NCBI GenBank assembly: GCA_038496445.1
Contig: JALMLS010000603.1
Location: 1-46,921, forward strand
DNA: 46,921 nt
Reading direction: 5' to 3'
Source: Trichosphaerium sp. ATCC 40318
Taxonomy: Eukaryota; Discosea; Flabellinia; Trichosidae
The notes beneath the pieces are model-generated. The model had not been told where the DNA came from, searched no databases, and saw only the letters and a program-made list of their open reading frames with translations. This document shows, piece by piece, positions 1-11,850 of the stretch. The translations under genes were made by a program, and so were the position numbers. How positions within the stretch are numbered: position 1 is the stretch's first letter; every line of letters begins with the position of its first letter.

Positions 1-1306
1 TGGAGTATTCTTGCTTGATAGAGTCATCGTAAACGATTAAGAAGTTACTTTGTACCGAAACCAAAGGAGGAGCTCACATTATAATCAAGCTATCCAAACT
101 AAGATTGCCATACATGATGGGACTTGGAAATGATACTAATAGCCTCCAAGTGCTTTTTTAGGAACAACTCAGTTGGGCTTGAGCCTTATGCGTTTGTCAA
201 CTCAACTTTAAGACCGAGGCATTAACAGCACTAGAAGTAAGTGATTGTTTTTCTTTGCGGCGACCTATTGCAGTTTACGACTTCAGACTGAAACAAGTAG
301 CGTTTATGGCTGGATTGTATTTCCAGAATTTGCAAGATCCGTCAGATCTTGTAGTTTTTGACAAGAACTAACAAGATCTTGTACGAACTAACAGAACTTG
401 CAAGATTTGTCAGATCTGACTAAACATGAAAACCAAAAGTCACAAACAGCAAAAAGTTGGAAAGATTATATTGTTGGCTATGAACAAGTGTCTTTCGAAT
501 ATTCAAGATGTTCCAAAGGGCTAGAAATTACAGTATAATTATGATAAATTGCAGTAACTGGTCTTTTTATTCATTGTTATCTTGGATGTCATGACATTAA
601 AAGACATCAAGCTATGCTATGATGACGTAAATATGCAGAATGAAATGGCATTTTGGAAATAATTCTCTGTAACCTCCCTGCTAGTTTATGGCACCCACAA
701 TACAGGTAAGGATACATTATGCGATTGCGTACGTACAACAGACTCGGCCTTATTGTCTAGGATTGTGGTACTTTTTTACCGTTCTTGTTATTTTTCATGC
801 TCCGGTTAGGAGCTCCACAGGCACAGCTATTGTGTTAAGTAGGGACCTATTATACACCAGAATTTCATCTGTCCCTGCCCAGTCTGCTCTTTCATTATTA
901 TTGGGCTTTTGAAACTTGTCATAAGTCTCATTCACAGGTACAAAACGCCGTAGACCAGGTAGAGCTTAAGCAGTTGTGGGCTAAGATCTTTTTTACTGTT
1001 TTCTCAGTTTACACTATGCAAGAAGGTCTAAAACCCACTTATCGACATAAAAAAGTGGGCAAGGATGTTTAAGAATAGTTTCAGCTCAACAGGGGAAGGG
1101 AGAACGGGTAGGAATAGTGAAGGGATTTGGCTTTATGCCACATTTAATACTCTATCCAAGTTTCAATAGGCTAGATTGGTTTCTTTTTTATTCCTTGAAT
1201 TATTAGTCATGGACATAAAACATTGTTGGGGTTTAATTACTTTTCTTTGTAGTTTTATTGTTGCTCTTAATCTCAGCTAGACAAAATGTTTAAGTTATTA
1301 TTTGAA
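1..1306. other. Gene-poor left edge with decayed repeats
   Basis: No convincing gene is visible. About 120-250 matches about 14145-14275 (shared words such as ACTTTAAGACCGAG and AAGTGATTGTTTT), so it is part of a dispersed repeat. About 340-420 holds clustered copies of CAAGATCTTG-like words. About 465-560 matches the segment after the F-box-like part of the MORN pseudogene at 20.15-20.26 kb (shared TTGTTGGCTATGA and GGGCTAGAAATTACA), so it is probably a relic of that gene family. The short open frames show no recognisable domain. Confidence 0.5.
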
Positions 1307-4300
1307 CTACTTCTCTTTACGCTTATTAATTTGATGTTGCAAAGTTTTGTTGTTTTTTTCTAATTCTAGATTGGCTTGTTTAAGTTCTTCATTTTCTTCC
1401 AACGCTTGTAATAGCTTCTCATGTGTGGTTGGTTGTTGTATTTGGGGCTCATTCAAATAGCTAGAGGCCCATAATTGCCTTTGCACAAAGTAAGTAAAGA
1501 AAGTGATTGATGCACACTTATTTGTACCGCTTAGGGGTAGAGTTGTCGCAATCATCAGAATCAGACAAGTCATCCTCAGATGGTTTTCGCACAACTGTGA
1601 TGATATAACGAGCAACAGTTTGTACATCTAAAATCACAGTTTAGTTAAACAGCGCATCAATTGTAATCACTACCTTGAGCTACAACCAGTTCATCATAAA
1701 CTGCCTTGTCAATTCTATCTTTGTTTAACACTTGGCCTTTCTTGTTTACCAGTACATAATGACTTTGGTATCCTGCTCTAATTGGTTTACCAACAAGGTT
1801 GTTGATTTTGTCTTGAGGGTTTTCTGTAACCTTGATGCTTTGTAAGTAAACAAATCAATAATGTGATTGGTTGCAGTTGTGTACAGGATATATATTTCCA
1901 GGTGTAACCAAACTAAGCACAAGTGTCTTCTTGGCTTTACCAGATGTATCGTATGAACAGGCATACTCAATGCTGTGCTATTTTTCAAAAAACAAGTAAG
2001 ATTGTCAATGGAGACTTTTTAAAAAGCACATACTGTAAAGTAGATTCCTTGACCATAGTATCCAGCATCCAATGAACTTATCACTCCAAATCCAGCTTTT
2101 ACAATACTCCAAGCCGCTTCACGAGTTGTTCCATGAACCATTAATACAACTGGTAGCTGATTATTGGTTAGATATTATATTTAAGAGCAAACTACCTGCT
2201 CTGAATTATTGTTTGAATGTGGGGTATGTTCGCCAACAAGTTTTGAACAACAATCTGCAACCTTTATCTTATTTTCTTTGTGCCTTTTGCTGATTCCCTG
2301 TTTCCAATCATTTTTACAAAACAACCAACGGAGTTCCCTAAATAACAGCTAAGCTTATTTGTAGTCTATTAACATGTAAACATACTGATGTCTGTGTTTA
2401 AGTACTGTATTGTACATGCCAAAGTTTCGAGTCAGCATGTCATTGCAAACAAGATGAGCTTCTACAACATCATATTTATCATAGCCGTGCATCGTTGACA
2501 TTTGTTGGTAAAGAAACTGTAGTTCTCTATTGGCTACAATATCATTTTTATTTGAATCAAGAAGATTCAGTGTTCTGAAGTGCGTTGCTTTTTCAATTGT
2601 GCCCCTTTTTTGTTTGACAAAAACCAGTTAAACATGAGTTAATAAATGAGTAACTACTCACTTGCTGTTGGATCTATCCCAGGTGTGGGCATAATGTAAT
2701 CTTGGATTTAAGTCCCATGACGTCTCACTTTTTAATCCTTCAAGTTTTAGTGTTATTGACTAAAAGTGCTTTTTTACCTGCTGTAGGGTTTTCAACTCTT
2801 TGATTTGGAGATATGGGATTAATGACATGTTTGCAATCCTTGCATTCACAATCAACTGAAGCGTTGGTGTACTTTTTCAGGTTCTACACACATTAACAAG
2901 TAGTAGTACATGGGAAATTACCTGTTTGTGTTTATGTTGAGAAGCACAATAACTGCACAAATATAATCCACGCGTGCCTTCAACACAATCAAGGCATACA
3001 AAAACTTTAAAGAGTTAATATACATTTGCTTAATACACGTACTGTCTTGTTTGGGTCTGTATTTAAGAGAATTTGTACACCATCCTTCATTTATACACAT
3101 TTCAATAACAGAGTCAGTTTGTGTAGTACTACTCCACATATCATCTGGTAAGTCAGACAGAATTCCTTCCATCAGCTCTCCTTGCTGTAACCAAAAGCTC
3201 TAAACAAAACAAAAACAAGTTAATGTATGCTTGTATTTTGTGTGTTTGTACCGAAGACTGTACAAACATGGGATTGTATGTGCAAATCAAATGGCAAATG
3301 CCTTTTTGCATTGCAACATTAAAACTAGAATGGGTTGGCTTTGTATTGTATTAGTATGAATGTTTGAGTTGAGAATTTACCAAGTACTGCAGCCATTTTG
3401 CAAGATTGACTCGCCAGTGCGGTATCTCTTTCATGTGTGCGCAAGATAACCATAGTTTGCGGCTTTGATGATCGTTTGGAAACTGTGTCAAAAGAGTTTC
3501 AAACACACTGATGAATGCAGTATCATTGTCAACCACCTGTTTAAGTATCTGTTTGAAAACTGTTTGCCATTTGGATGTGCTTATTGAAATGACTTTAGTT
3601 TGTTTCAATAAAGTCAGCAAAACTGGGTTGTGTCCGGATAATGCTAGGCTAAAATCAGCTTATATTCAAAAAAGCTAAATTACCTGCAAGATGTAATGCT
3701 GTCAATCCATTTTTATCTGTGGCTCTAATGTTAGCTCCAGCGTTAATTAAAACACTAGCAGCTATGTCACGGCCCGTAATGGCTAATAGGTGTTAAAATT
3801 GTTGTACACGCTCACAATATCACCTGCAACTAGTAAAGCAGTACAACCATCTTTATCTTTAGCTTCAATGTTGGCACTGTTCTTAGTTAACACTTTAACA
3901 ACTTCAGTGTGCCCGTTATACACTAAACAAAGTAGTAACATTAGGTGTTAGTAATTTAGGTACCTGCACAGTGCAAGGCCGTTTGCAATCGGATGTTTAC
4001 AGCTTCAACGTTGGTAATATATTTAATTAAGACATCGACAACTTCACTGTTTCCTTCAAAGGCTACAAATTTTGTGAATTAAAGTCACCACTTAGTTAGA
4101 AGTTTAGGATACCTGCTGTATGTAAAGCTGTGTTTTCATCTTTATCTGTAGTGTGAATGTTCGCGCTTGCCTTGATTAATGTTTCAACAACTTCACTGTG
4201 CCCATTTTGAGCTAATTTAAGACTTAAACTCAAAAATTGAAATGCGACAATACCTGCGCAATGAATCGGTTTGTGTCCATGGATATTCGACGCTTGTATG

Positions 4301-5356
4301 TTTGCCTTTGCTTTTAGTAGCAATTGTACAATATTGTCGTGGCCATGCAACGCTGGTATAGGATGTCAGCGTACGTTTTATAATGATTATTAGTAAACTA
4401 ATATACCTGCATCATGTAGGGGTGTGGATCCATTATTTTCTGTAGCATCTACATCTACACCTGCGTTGAGTACCATTTCCACAATTTCACTTTGTCCACT
4501 ACGAGCTTGGAATCAAGTTAATCCATAACACCCTGTATCACTTAGTTACCTGCATTGTGTAAAGTAGTATGTCCCTTTCCTACTTTTTCAGTACTTACTA
4601 TCGCCTGGCATAACATCTCAGCAACTTTTGTGTGTCCTTTATTGGCTAAGATATGAAGTGTCAATTAGTTGTAGTACTTACTAGTTTACAATTACCTGCG
4701 CAAACAAGAGGTGTGCGTCCTTGGTCATCTGTCGCTTCAAAATCCGCTGTTGAATTGAGCAATATTTGAACTACTTCAATATGTCCTTCATTTGCTAAGA
4801 CGCGTAAATTGGAGTCACTATTTAATTTAACACACCTGCAAGATGTAAAGGTGTGCACCCGTCTTTATCTCTGGATTCAATGCTTGCGCCTGAGTTGATT
4901 AATATTTGAACTATATTGAAGTTTCCCTCTGTGGCTTTATAATTCTAGTGAGTGCGTTTGGTGATGCGCAAATCCGAGGTACCTGCTACGTGTAAAACTG
5001 TGCGTCCGTCATAAGGGGAAGCTTCAATGTTTAACCCCTGGTATATGCACATTATCACAGTACTAGGCAGGCCAAGAAGTACTATATTTATTGGTTACAA
5101 GCAAGATTTAGGCACCGAACCTGAATAGAACAGAATATCATTGGCTATCGCTTGATTACGGATACTGTTCCTTAGGTCATCAACTAGTAAACATTAAACA
5201 AAGATATTAACTCAGAATAGGCTACGTACCTGTTGTAATGTTACTGAAAACTAATTGAAGCTTTGCCAATTCGGCTGTGAAGAAATATTTAATAACCGCA
5301 AGTGTTAATATATATAATGTTAGTGCCATACCTTCAATCGCCAGCTGTTCTGCCAT
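1307..5356 (-). CDS. ANK-UBR-box-like-PARP-type ADP-ribosyltransferase, copy A
   Basis: Multi-exon gene read right to left from ATG 5356 (MAEQLAIE). Two short N-terminal exons are followed by about ten ankyrin-repeat exons (3680-5090), each roughly one repeat and broken at the same codon. A conserved linker exon (about 3381-3640, ending KWLQYL) leads to a Cys/His-rich exon set (about 2830-3170) with spacing like a UBR box (CINEGWCT, FVCLDC, LYLCSYC, HKHK, CECKDC). The PARP-type ART domain follows: VHGTT near 2135, GYYGQGIYFT near 2060 and YDELVV near 1690, giving an H-Y-E triad, then ARYIITVV. The last exon, joined at KRQLWASS, is a coiled coil ending at 1307. If that last junction is not used, the frame stops at 1518. 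By family knowledge this should transfer ADP-ribose from NAD+, with targets chosen by the ankyrin and zinc modules. Compared with copy B, a Lys-rich tail segment is missing. All splicing is inferred. Confidence 0.82.
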
Positions 5357-6435
5357 GAAACGTTGATTTATGGTAAAATGGAGTTAAGTTTTGCCTACAG
5401 TTCATCTAATTATTTGTGTTCCGGCTCGGTGTACATTGTTTGCGTTCAACATAGCTCCCCGGCTCAGATACACATTGCCGCACAATATTGCTAAGGTTTA
5501 GTTTGAAACAGAATAAATGGCTTCAAAAATCGTCCTAACATGAGTAGAGCGTTTAACCTACGCGGGAAAAGGCATGAGGTACAACCTATGAGGTTCTTTC
5601 TTTCGTTTTTTTTTTGAGGTATATTCAACAGAGCTCCTATCATGTAATTGAGTGAAAACCGCGGTTGTAGGCAGTTTTGTTTCTTTTGAAATTTTACTAC
5701 AAACGAAAAAAAAAAGTACTAGTACGCATGCAGTGCTTCACAAACACAGCCAATACCTGTTGTACTCCCTGATCGATGGTATAGCGCCAGAGGTCTACTT
5801 TTACAAGTCGTTTTTAATTTTTCAAAACGCACGTGCGTTTAGCAAATCTTGAGCGGAGAAATTATTTTTATTTGCGTTTTATACGCACATATACATGTCG
5901 CATTGGTGTGCAAAGAATCAGGTCAAAAATCGACTTTTCAAGCCAGATATTGTGACTTCTTTCTGGGTTTTTTGAGCCAAAAACGAGGAATATTTACAAA
6001 TCTTGTGTCAGTTTCAAAATACAAAACACGTGTATTGACATGTAGATCTGTTGTGGAAAAAATCAGAACCGAACTTGAATGTGTTTGCCATAAATGGTAC
6101 CTTTCTTGTTTTTTTCTGTATTTTCGCTGTGAAAATTGTTGTGTCATTGTCAGGATGTTATGGATTTATTTGAGCACTGACCATTCAATAATACCAACGG
6201 TAACAAGAGTATGTACATGCTGATATCTCAACCTTTTAGTTGTTATGGTGGCCGTTACAAGTTCATCGCTGCAGTAATTTATGCACTTAGAATATGTTCC
6301 TTTGAACTTTGTTCATGTTTGCATAGCTCTTCTCCAGTTTATCAACCTTATTATTTGCTTCTTGTAACTCTACTTCAAAACCTTGTTACATTAAGACTCT
6401 TGTCTAGTCACCAGGGATATTTATTGTCCATGAAA
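5357..6435. other. Intergenic, no recognised gene
   Basis: This stretch runs from the start of ART copy A to the ART relic. It has poly-T/A runs and a GCACGTGC palindrome near 5829. Overlapping open frames on both strands (for example 5849-6223 plus and 5938-6147 minus) give no recognisable domain. It probably holds the upstream region of copy A, but no promoter element can be assigned with confidence. Confidence 0.4.
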
Positions 6436-6439
6436 TCAG

Positions 6440-6625
6440 CTTACAGTAATGTAAGGCTGGTTTTTGGAATTGTCAGTTTGTTGGATGCTGGTTACCTTTG
6501 GTCAGGGATATACTTTGTACACTACAAAAAGTACACAGTGTGCTCTCCTTTATCTGTTATTTCCTCGCAATCATTGAGATTGAGTTTATGTACACCTTTG
6601 AACATGAGGGCTACAGATGGGAACG
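6440..6625 (+). pseudogene. Decayed PARP-type ART fragment
   Basis: The plus-strand translation contains FGIVSLLDAGYLWSGIYF followed by SQSLRLSLCTPLN. This lines up with FGVISSLDAGYYGQGIYF and TLVLSLVTPGN of the two neighbouring ART genes. At DNA level the GYYGQGIYF stretch is matched by GGTTACCTTTGGTCAGGGATA with a one-base insertion and a compensating loss, so the reading frame was damaged. No HGT motif, catalytic Glu or intact flanking exons are visible. It lies between the two intact copies and points the other way, so it is probably an older inverted copy or a diverged relative. Confidence 0.6.
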
Positions 6626-6689
6626 TGTTTGTACTTCCTGATATGGTCAAAACCTGGAAGGTGTCCAATGAGAGGTGGCTATGAGTGAG

Positions 6690-7275
6690 AAAAAGATAAC
6701 TAAAGTGAATTGTTTGTGGGCGACATGCATCAAGGTATGCTGATCTTTACAATAGTGGAGGAGATGTCGGAAGTGTGGAGTGCAAGAGAATACCAAGGAT
6801 AACTTTGCATATCTCGTCTCAGGGATGGAAATCATGGAAGGGATGGTGGCTAGAGTGGCTAGGGTGCTTGGAGCATACCAAGGAGGCTCAATCTCAACTA
6901 CGATACTGAACAAATATGTAAGTAAGGAACAGATTTTATGCCGGGTGGCTTTCCATGATTAGGAGGTTTTCTGTAACTTTTCTAAGCCATTTTTCTTTTA
7001 ATTTTTACACCTGTGGTCCTAGTGACCGTGTCGGGTGTTTGGCGACTTTTACACTGGCCTTATCTGTGCCCTACAAGTCAACACCAGACAATAAACAAAC
7101 AAACAAAGTTGGTTGGCAATACAAGCATTTTGGTAAAAACACTGTATAATAAGGTAGTTTCTAAAACACTAGAAAGCAAGATAGAAGTGTTTATGTGTTA
7201 ATATAGAGTTTCGTTGTAACAGCAATAAATACAAGACTTTCTGAGGCTTGTTGCGCGAGTGTGTTGACAATTTAG
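6690..7275. other. Intergenic, 3' flank of ART copy B
   Basis: Nothing recognisable is encoded. Around 7084-7110 there is a short AAAC-type run (AATAAACAAACAAACAAAG). The 60-88 codon open frames at 6647-7201 overlap each other and show no domain. Confidence 0.35.
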
Positions 7276-10200
7276 TTACTTTAATTGCTGGTTTAGTCTA
7301 GTATTGATTTCCAAAAGTCTCATGTGAACTTGTTTTAGTCTTTTGTTTTCTGCCAACACTTGTAATAGCTTTTCTTCTATGGTTGGTTGCTGTACTTGGG
7401 GCTCATTCAAATAGCTAGAGGCCCATAATTGCCTTTGCACAAGTAAGTAAAGAAAGTGATTGATGCAGTCTTATTTGTACCGCTTAGAGGTAAAGTTGTC
7501 GCAATCATCAGAATCAGACAAGTCATCAGAACCAGATTCACCAATACCCTCTGATGTTGCAGATGATTGTATCTTGCTTTTCTTGGATGGTTTCTTTGTT
7601 TTTTTCTTTTGTTGTTTTGGTTTTTGCACAACTGTGATGATATAACGAGCAACAGTTTGTACATCTAAAATCACAGTTTAGTTAAACAGCGCATCAATTG
7701 TAATCACTACCTTGAGCTACAACCAGTTCATCATAAACTGCCTTGTCAATTCTATCTTTGTTTAACACTTGGCCTTTCTTGTTTACCAATACATAATGAC
7801 TTTGGTATCCTGCTCTAATTGGTTTACCAACAAGGTTGTTGGCTTTGTCTTGAGGGTTTTCTGTAACCTGTAGATGCTTTGTAAGTAAACAAATCAAAAT
7901 GTGATTGGTTGCAGTTGTGTACAGGATATACATTTCCAGGTGTAACCAAACTAAGCACGAGTGTCTTCTTGGCTTTACCAGATGTATCGTATGAACAGGC
8001 ATACTCAATGCTGTGCTATTTTTCAAAAAACAAGTAAGATTGTCAATAGTGACTTTTTAAAAAGCACATACTGTAAAGTAGATTCCTTGACCATAGTATC
8101 CAGCATCCAATGAACTTATCACTCCAAATCCAGCTTTTACAATACTCCAAGCGGCTTCAAGAGTTGTTCCATGAACCATTAATACAACTGGTAGCTATTT
8201 ATCGGGTCAAAAATGCACTTGTATAAAATGTACCTGATCAGAAACGTCATGGGTACAGGCGCTGGAGTTCGCTATGAGATTTACAGCATGTTTGTAAACT
8301 CTTTTTTTGTGATCATTGTGGTCTGGATCATTTTTGTTCCATGTGTGTGGTAGGTCTCTAATTAAAAGAGCTCTGTTATGAATTCACTTGTAGTAATAAT
8401 ATTACAAAACATAAAAACGTACTGGTGTCTTTGCTTCAGCATGATATTGTATGTGCCAAAGTTGTCGGTCAATATATCATTGCAAACAAGATAAGCTTCT
8501 ACAACATCATATTTATCATAGCCGTGCATTGTTGACATTTGTTGGTAAAGAAACTGTAGTTCTCTCTTGGCTACAATATCATTTTTATTTGAATCAAGAA
8601 GATTCAGTGTTCTGAAGTGCGTTGCTTTTTCAATTGTGCCCCTTTTTTGTTTGACAAAAACCAGTTAAACATGAGTTAATAAATGAGTAAACTACTCACT
8701 TGCTGTTAGATCTATCCCAGGTGTGGGCATAATGTAATCTTGGATTTAAGTCCCATGATGTCTCGCTTTTTAATCCTAACAGTGTTATTGTCAAGTATTG
8801 AAATATATCAGTGTTTTTTACCTACTGTGGAGGGTTTACCTCCATGATTTGGCGAGAAGGTATTAATGACCATGTGATTGCAAGCCCTGCATTCACATTT
8901 TTTGAAACTACCAATGTGCTTAGAGAGCTTCTACTCAAAGTGTAAGCAAATATAAATATAAAACAAATACGTGGGTTTGATTATGTTGCGTAGCACAATA
9001 ACTGCACAAATACAATCCATATTGAGAACAATCATAGCAAGCAAACACTGTATAATGTTAATAAAAGAAATATCACTAAACACATACTATCTTGCTTGGG
9101 TACTTTTTGAAGAGAATTTGTACACCATCCTTCATTTATACACATTTCAATAACAGAGTCAGTTTGTGTAGTACTACTCCACATATCATCTGGTAAGTCG
9201 GACAGAATTCCTTCCATCAGCTCTCCTTGCTGTAACCAAAAGCTCTAAACAAAACAAAAATAAGTTAATGTGCTTGTATTTTGTGTGTTTGTACCGAAGA
9301 CTGTACAAACATGGGATTGTATGTGCAAATCAAATGGCAAATGCCTTTTTGCATTGCAACTTTAAAATATGAACGTGTTGGCTTTGTGTGTAATTAGTGC
9401 TTAATTGTTGGTAAAAAAAGGGGACATGCCAAGTATTGCAACCATTTTGCAAGATTGAGTCGCCAGTGTGGCATCTCTTTCATGTATGCACTTGATGACC
9501 ATAGTTCACGACTGTATTGGTCATTTGGAAACAGTGTCAAAAGAGTTTCAAACACATTAATGAATGCAGGATCATCATCAACCACCTGTTTTAGTATCTG
9601 TTTTAAAGCTGTTTTCCATTTTATAGTTATTAATGAAATGCCTCTACTATGTTTCAATAAAGTCAAACAAACTGGGTTGTGTCCAGATACTGCTAATATG
9701 AAGTTAATGGCTTAAAATAAAGTATATATACTGTGAGAATCAGATGTTGTTATGGTTAAACACTATCATACCTGCAACAATTAAAGCAGTACGTCCATCG
9801 TTTTGTTTGGATTCAATGTTGGCTCCTGATTCAAGTAATACTTTTACCACATTATCATGTCCATTAAAGGCTACCAATTAAAGAGTATGTGAGAATCAGA
9901 TGTTGTTATGTTTAAACACTATCATACCTGCAACAATTAAAGCAGTACGTCCATCATCTAGTTTGGTTTCAGTGTTGGCTCCTGATTGAAGTAATACTTT
10001 TACCACATTATCATGTCCTTTAATGGCTAATTAAAGTGTATGTGAGTAATAGATGTTGTTATGGTTAAACATTATCATACCTGCAACAATTAAAGCAGTA
10101 CGTCCATCATCTCGTTTGGCTTCAATGTTGGCTCCTGATTCAAGTAATACTTTTACCACATTATCATGTCCTTTAATAGCTAACAATTTAAGTGTATGTG

Positions 10201-11850
10201 ATGTTGACTATCATACCTGCAACAAATAAAGCAGTACGTCCATTTTTTTGTCTGGATTCAATATTGGCTCCTGATTGAAGTAATACTTTTACCACATTAT
10301 CATGTCCATTAATGGCTAATTAAAGTGTATGTGAGAATCAGATGTTGTTATGGTTAAACACTATCATACCTGCAACAATCAAAGCAGTACTTCCATCATC
10401 TCGTTTGGCTTCAATGTTGGCTCCTGATTCAAGTAATACTTTTACCACATTATCATGTCCAAAATACGCTACCAATTAAAGTGTATGTGAGTATCAGATG
10501 TTGTTATATTTAAATACTATCATACCTGCAACAATTAAAGCAGTATTTCCATCTTTTTCTTTGGCTTCAATGTTGGCTCCTGATTCAAGTAATACTTTTA
10601 TCACATTATCATGTCCATTAAAGGCTAACAATTAAAGTGTACGTGAGAATCAGATGTTGTTATGTTTAAATATTATCATACCTGCAACAATCAAAGCAGT
10701 ACTTCCATCATCTCGTTTGGCTTTAATGTTGGCTCCTGATTCAAGTAATACTTTTACCACATTATCATGTCCTTTAATGGCTAATTAAAGTGTATGTGAG
10801 AGTCAGATGTTGTTATGGTTAAACACTATCATACCTGCGCCAATCAAAGCAGTATGTCCATTTTTTTGTTTGGCTTCAATGTTGGCTCCTGATTCAAGTA
10901 ATACTTTTACCACATTATCATGTCCTTCAAAGGCTAACAATTAAAGTATGTGAGTAATAGATGTTGTTATGGTTAAACACTATCATACTTGCAACAATTA
11001 AAGCAGTACGTCTATCATCTAGTTTGGCTTCAATGTTGGCTCCTGATTCAAGTAATACTTTTATCACATTATCATGTCCATTAAAGGCTAACAATTAAAG
11101 TGTACGTGAGAATCAGATGTTGTTATGTTTAAACACTATCATACCTGCAACAATCAAAGCAGTACGTCCATTGTCTAGTTTGGCTTCAATGTTGGCTCCT
11201 GATTCAAGTAATACTTTTACCACATTATCATGCCCATTAAAGGCTAACAATTAAAGTGTATGTGAGAATCAGATGTTGTTATGTTTAAACTATCATACCT
11301 GCAACAATTAAAGCAGTACATCCATAGTTTTGTTTGGCTTCAATGTTGGCTCCTGATTCAAGTAATACTTTTATCACATTATCATGTCCTTCAATGGCTA
11401 ACAATTAAAGTGTATGTGAGTAACAGATGTTGTTATGTTTAAACTATCATACCTGCAACAATTAAAGCAGTACATCCATTGTCTTTTTTGGCTTCAATGT
11501 TCAACCTGGCTTGTGTGCATAACATTACAATAACACGGAGATTGTTGTGAGCTACATATTGGGTTGAAACTTAACTGTTGGTAACTACAAACCTGAATAG
11601 AATAGAATGTCCGTTGCTGTCTCAAGAGAATGTAGTTTTTGTTTCAGCACATCACCTAAAAGAGCAGCGTTTTAAAAAAAGAGAATATGTTTAACCAAGG
11701 GAGGTACATGTTGTAATATCGGGGTATTTGCTATGGAGCTGTGCCAATTCGGCTATTGAACAATTTTTAATAAACGTAGAGGCAGATCAAACATTCGTTT
11801 CTATTACCTTTTAATTCTGATGATTCTTTGATGCTCTGTGGCTCTGCCAT
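7276..11850 (-). CDS. ANK-UBR-box-like-PARP-type ADP-ribosyltransferase, copy B
   Basis: Tandem paralogue of copy A, roughly 950 residues, read from ATG 11850 (MAEPQSIKESSELK). Two short exons (one ending TDILFYS) precede 12 ankyrin exons at 9771-11525, then the linker exon (9430-9680, ending KWLQYL). The UBR-box-like finger (about 8880-9160) shows CINEGWCT, FACYDC, LYLCSYC, HNQTH and CECRAC. The ART domain has VHGTT near 8175, GYYGQGIYFT near 8090 and YDELVV near 7735, followed by ARYIITVV. The triad H-Y-E is what active poly-ADP-ribosylating PARPs carry. The tail holds a Lys-rich, Ser-rich segment and an acidic stretch (SDDLSDSDD), then a coiled coil joined at KRQLWASS and ending at 7276. 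The alternative unspliced stop is at 7471. The intron after KWLQYL starts with GC in this copy (GT in copy A). Tankyrase is the closest known theme, but it has SAM rather than UBR-box modules. Confidence 0.83.
9771..11525 (-). repeat. Tandem array of 12 ankyrin exon-intron units
   Basis: Twelve copies of a unit of about 153-156 bp (one is 137 bp) start near 9771, 9927, 10079, 10216, 10368, 10526, 10679, 10833, 10986, 11142, 11297 and 11451. Each full unit has a 99-nt exon coding a 33-residue ankyrin repeat of the pattern GHDNVVKVLLESGANIEAK, then GRTALIVA, and an intron of about 55 nt (GTATGATAG...TTAG). Introns are as similar as exons, so whole exon-intron units were duplicated or homogenised. 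Variation clusters just after NIEAK, in the residues before GRTALIVA. The unit at 10986 has A instead of G as the last exon base before the GT donor. Confidence 0.92.

Noticed and set aside
1746-1988. Minus frame MKNSTALSMPVHTIHL as a gene
   Set aside because: It is a shifted reading of the ART exon and its intron; the real frame reads HSIEYACSYDTSGKAKKTLV. The same applies at 7694-8026.
5849-6223. 124-codon plus-strand open frame
   Set aside because: Cys- and Phe-rich low-complexity translation, overlapped by an equally open minus frame, no domain, no splice context. It looks like a chance frame in T-rich DNA.
9771-11525. CRISPR-like or satellite array
   Set aside because: The regular 154-bp spacing is explained by ankyrin exons with splice sites and an open frame in every unit.
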